Origin: Erwinia phyllosphaerae
GTDB taxonomy: Bacteria; Pseudomonadota; Gammaproteobacteria; Enterobacterales; Enterobacteriaceae
Length of the DNA stretch: 64,000 nucleotides
Reading direction: 5' to 3'
Assembly (NCBI RefSeq): GCF_019132875.1
Contig: NZ_JAHSPF010000006.1
Span: 186,001 to 250,000 of the forward strand
Shown: positions 61,113 to 64,000 of the stretch, piece after piece
Numbering within the stretch: position 1 is the stretch's first letter
Layout of the letters: the number at the start of each line of letters is the position of its first letter
Position numbers and translations under genes: made by a program
The notes under the pieces: model-generated
Told to the model about the DNA's origin: nothing
Seen by the model: the letters and a program-made list of their open reading frames with translations, nothing else
The model's database searches: none

Positions 61113-62945
61113 TTACTCGACCGTCACCGATTTTGCCAGGTTACGCGGCTGATCCACGTCTGTGCCTTTAATCAGCGCAACGTGGTAGGAAAGCAGCTGT
61201 AGCGGCACGGTATAGAAGATTGGCGCAATAATATCTTCTACGTGCGGCAGTGGAATAATGCGCATGCCTTCGCTGTCCACAAAACCGGCATCCCTGTCGG
61301 CGAACACATAGAGCAGGCCGCCACGCGCGCGCACCTCTTCAATGTTCGACTTCAGTTTTTCCAGCAGCTCGTTGTTTGGTGCCACCACGATAACCGGCAT
61401 TTCAGCATCGATCAGCGCCAGCGGGCCATGTTTCAGCTCGCCAGCCGCATAGGCTTCTGCATGGATATAGGAGATCTCTTTGAGCTTCAGCGCGCCTTCC
61501 ATCGCAATCGGATACTGATCGCCACGGCCCAGGAACAGCGCGTGATGCTTATCAGAGAACTCTTCCGCCAGCGTTTCAATCAGCTTGTCCTGGGACAGCA
61601 TCTGCTCAATGCGGCTCGGCAATGCCTGTAAACCGTGCACGATATCGTGCTCGATCTGCGCATCGACGCCCTTCAGGCGGCCAATTTTCGCTACCAGCAT
61701 CAGTAAAACGGTCAGCTGGGTGGTAAACGCTTTAGTGGAAGCTACGCCGATTTCCGTGCCGGCCTTGGTCATCAGCGCCAGATCGGACTCGCGCACCAGC
61801 GAAGAACCGGCCACGTTACAGATTGCCAGCGAGCCGAGATAGCCCAGCTCTTTTGACAGGCGCAGCGCCGCCAGCGTATCTGCTGTTTCGCCGGACTGCG
61901 ACAGCGTAATCATCAGGCTGTTTTTACGTACTGCCGATTTGCGATAGCGGAACTCAGAAGCAATCTCTACGTCACACGGCACGTTGGCCAGCGCTTCAAA
62001 CCAGTAGCGGGAAACCATACCGGAGTTGTAAGAGGTGCCACAGGCGACGATCTGAATATGCTCAACCTGCGCCAGCAGCGCACTGGCGTTCGGCCCAAGC
62101 TCCGAAAGGTCAACCTCGCCGTGACTGAAACGCCCGCTCAGGGTGTTTTTAATCGCCATCGGCTGCTCGTAGATCTCTTTCTGCATGTAGTGGCGATAAA
62201 GCCCTTTATCGCCCGCATCGTACTGTACGTTAGATTCGATTTCGCTGCGCTGCACGCGCTCGCCCAGACGGTCGAAAATGGTCACGTCACGGCGGGTCAC
62301 TTCTGCAATATCGCCTTCTTCCAGATAGACAAAGCGACGCGTTACCGGCAGCAGCGCCAGCTGGTCAGAGGCGATAAAGTTTTCGCCCACGCCACGGCCA
62401 ATCACCAGCGGGCTGCCTGAGCGCGCGGCCACCAGCACGGAAGGATCGCGGCTGTCCATTATCACCATGCCGTACGCACCGCGTAGCTGAGGAATAACGC
62501 GTTGCACCACTTCACGCAGCGATCCGCCGCCCTGCTTCTGCTCCCAGTGCACCAGATGCGCCACCACTTCCGTATCCGTTTCGGAAGCAAAGTGGTAACC
62601 CAGCGCCTTCATCCGCTCACGCAGCGGCTCGTGGTTTTCAATAATGCCGTTATGTACGATAACGATATGTTCTGAGATATGAGGATGGGCGTTAGCTTCT
62701 GACGGCTCGCCGTGCGTTGCCCAACGCGTATGCGCGATCCCCGTTCCGCCAACCAGCGGCGTAGTTTCTGCCGCTTCCGCCAGTTTCTGCACCTTGCCTA
62801 AGCGGCGAAGGCGAGTGATTTTTCCTTCAGAGGTGACGACAGCCAGACCGGCGGAGTCGTAACCCCGATACTCCAGGCGACGTAATCCCTCTAACAGGAT
62901 TTCTGCGATATCACGTTGCGCTACTGCACCAACAATTCCACACAT
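61113..62945 (-). CDS. glmS: Glutamine-fructose-6-phosphate aminotransferase (isomerising)
   Basis: GlmS makes glucosamine 6-phosphate from fructose 6-phosphate and glutamine, the first step to UDP-GlcNAc for peptidoglycan and lipopolysaccharide. The 610-residue protein begins [12 protein letters not shown] with the nucleophilic cysteine at residue 2, followed by the glutaminase domain ([18 protein letters not shown]) and two SIS domains ([21 protein letters not shown]) and ends LAKSVTVE, as in E. coli. It follows glmU by 161 bases. In E. coli the glmU-glmS mRNA is processed and activated by the GlmZ small RNA; a pairing site was not identified here. Confidence 0.97.
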   Translation of the reverse strand: MCGIVGAVAQRDIAEILLEGLRRLEYRGYDSAGLAVVTSEGKITRLRRLGKVQKLAEAAETTPLVGGTGIAHTRWATHGEPSEANAHPHISEHIVIVHNGIIENHEPLRERMKALGYHFASETDTEVVAHLVHWEQKQGGGSLREVVQRVIPQLRGAYGMVIMDSRDPSVLVAARSGSPLVIGRGVGENFIASDQLALLPVTRRFVYLEEGDIAEVTRRDVTIFDRLGERVQRSEIESNVQYDAGDKGLYRHYMQKEIYEQPMAIKNTLSGRFSHGEVDLSELGPNASALLAQVEHIQIVACGTSYNSGMVSRYWFEALANVPCDVEIASEFRYRKSAVRKNSLMITLSQSGETADTLAALRLSKELGYLGSLAICNVAGSSLVRESDLALMTKAGTEIGVASTKAFTTQLTVLLMLVAKIGRLKGVDAQIEHDIVHGLQALPSRIEQMLSQDKLIETLAEEFSDKHHALFLGRGDQYPIAMEGALKLKEISYIHAEAYAAGELKHGPLALIDAEMPVIVVAPNNELLEKLKSNIEEVRARGGLLYVFADRDAGFVDSEGMRIIPLPHVEDIIAPIFYTVPLQLLSYHVALIKGTDVDQPRNLAKSVTVE

Positions 62946-63106
62946 AGTTGTATTCCTGACGTTATGGCCTTGGCCATTAACTTAGTCTTTTGCCTGTTTG
63001 TTCCGGTTATTTCCGGTGCCCCGAGCCTTGTAGAGAGTGGGGTTATTTTTATGTGGGATGACCAGCATCCCTTACTGCTGTCGGGCGATCTTCGCCGCCC
63101 GTAAAA

Positions 63107-64000
63107 TTATTTTTTCTTTGCTGGCCGCTGCCAGTCGGTTTTCAGATTCTGATCTTTACGATTGTAGGCCAAACCTTTAGCCGGGATATCTTTCATGACC
63201 GTGGTGCCGGCCGCAATGGTCGAGCCTGCCGCGACCGATACCGGCGCCACCAGCTGCGTATCTGAACCGACAAACACATCGTCGCCGATTACCGTCAGCG
63301 ATTTATTTACGCCGTCATAGTTACAGGTGATGGTGCCGGCACCGATATTCACGTTGGCACCAATTTCCGCATCGCCCAGATAGCTCAGATGGCCCGCTTT
63401 AGAGCCTTTGCCCAGCGAGGCTTTTTTCATTTCAACAAAGTTACCGACGTGCGCGCCCTCGGCAAGGGAGCTGCCCGGCCGCAGACGAGCAAACGGGCCG
63501 ACGGTGCAGGCTGTCGCCAGCACGGCGTTTTCCAGCACGCTATACGGGCTGATTTCGCAGTCGTCGCCGATGGTGCAGTTTTTCAACACGCAGCCGCTGC
63601 CAATTTTTACCCGAGCGCCAAGATGAACTTTGCCTTCAATAATGACGTTGGTGTCGATCTCTACATCACGACCGTGCGTGAGTTCGCCACGCAGATCGAA
63701 ACGGGCGGGATCTTTCAGCATCACGCCAGCCAGCAGCAGCTTTTCCGCCTGCTGCGCCTGATAAATACGTTCCAGCGTCGCCAGCTGTAGACGGTTATTT
63801 ACGCCATCCGTTTCGGAACTGCGCGCAGGCTGTACCGTTTGCGTTGTGCGGCCTTCCTGGTGCGCCAGCGCGATAATATCCGTGATGTAATATTCGCCCT
63901 GGGCGTTATCGTTAGTCAGCTTGCTTAGCCAGCGTTTTAAATCGGCACCGTTGGCCAGCAGAATGCCGGTGTTGATTTCACGAATGGCCAGCTGTTCCGG
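63107..64000 (-). CDS. glmU: Bifunctional UDP-GlcNAc pyrophosphorylase / GlcN-1-P acetyltransferase (partial, C-terminal part)
   Basis: GlmU acetylates glucosamine 1-phosphate and joins it to UTP to give UDP-GlcNAc. About 297 C-terminal residues are visible; the N-terminus lies beyond the window. The frame is open to the edge and reads [19 protein letters not shown], then [18 protein letters not shown] of the pyrophosphorylase domain, then the hexapeptide-repeat acetyltransferase domain ([40 protein letters not shown]) and the tail RPAKKK. It is co-transcribed with glmS. Confidence 0.96.
   Translation of the reverse strand, partial: PEQLAIREINTGILLANGADLKRWLSKLTNDNAQGEYYITDIIALAHQEGRTTQTVQPARSSETDGVNNRLQLATLERIYQAQQAEKLLLAGVMLKDPARFDLRGELTHGRDVEIDTNVIIEGKVHLGARVKIGSGCVLKNCTIGDDCEISPYSVLENAVLATACTVGPFARLRPGSSLAEGAHVGNFVEMKKASLGKGSKAGHLSYLGDAEIGANVNIGAGTITCNYDGVNKSLTVIGDDVFVGSDTQLVAPVSVAAGSTIAAGTTVMKDIPAKGLAYNRKDQNLKTDWQRPAKKK

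Overview
The window is chromosomal DNA from an enterobacterium. It carries the dnaA-dnaN-recF-gyrB block next to rpmH-rnpA-yidD-yidC-mnmE, the pst-phoU operon and glmUS, all with proteins very close to those of Escherichia coli. The gene order departs from E. coli in ways that suggest Erwiniaceae (Pantoea, Erwinia or Mixta-like): ibpA has no ibpB partner, there is no tna operon after mnmE, and a 2-ketogluconate cluster sits beside ghrB. The family assignment is inference; no rRNA gene is present to settle it.

Layout. 1-1695: the end of a sugar ABC transporter operon. 2041-2658: sodA. 2899-6871: a LacI-type repressor divergent from an ascorbate-type PTS and an AlsE-like epimerase, with two phased operators between them. 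6902-9216: a class III PLP enzyme divergent from a DeoR repressor. 9213-11851: fdhD, fdhE and yibF, without formate dehydrogenase structural genes. 12021-15633: a TorY/TorZ-type respiratory TMAO/S-oxide reductase pair. 15676-17661: a GDSL-esterase autotransporter. 17816-24809: tag, yiaD, then ptxS-kguEKT and ghrB (kguD). 25402-28161: an intimin/invasin-like inverse autotransporter behind a long AT-rich leader. 28313-34362: a secreted aldose-epimerase-like protein, avtA, ibpA with a heat-shock promoter and a ROSE-like RNA thermometer, yidQ, yidR and yidA. 34606-35205: a LuxR-type regulator. 35315-45950: the conserved replication, ribosome, RNase P and membrane-insertion block. 46066-49441: a colicin V-type exporter (CvaB and CvaA homologues) with no visible microcin gene. 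49868-54081: yieE, adeP, yieH and an MFS transporter. 54214-58734: phoU-pstBACS behind two Pho boxes. 58946-60908: a DMT exporter and divergent LysR regulator. 61113-64000: glmS and the truncated end of glmU.

Working together. Several blocks are self-contained catabolic units with their own repressor: PTS plus epimerase, PLP enzyme plus DeoR, and ptxS-kgu. The kgu unit would import 2-ketogluconate, phosphorylate it and reduce it to 6-phosphogluconate through GhrB/KguD. The best candidates for something not well described are the PTS/AlsE operon (possibly a ketohexose such as D-allulose), the orphan CvaAB exporter, the degenerate YieE phosphopantetheinyl transferase, and the structured 189-bp insertion that separates dnaN from recF. 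No tRNA, rRNA, CRISPR array, prophage or insertion sequence was recognised.
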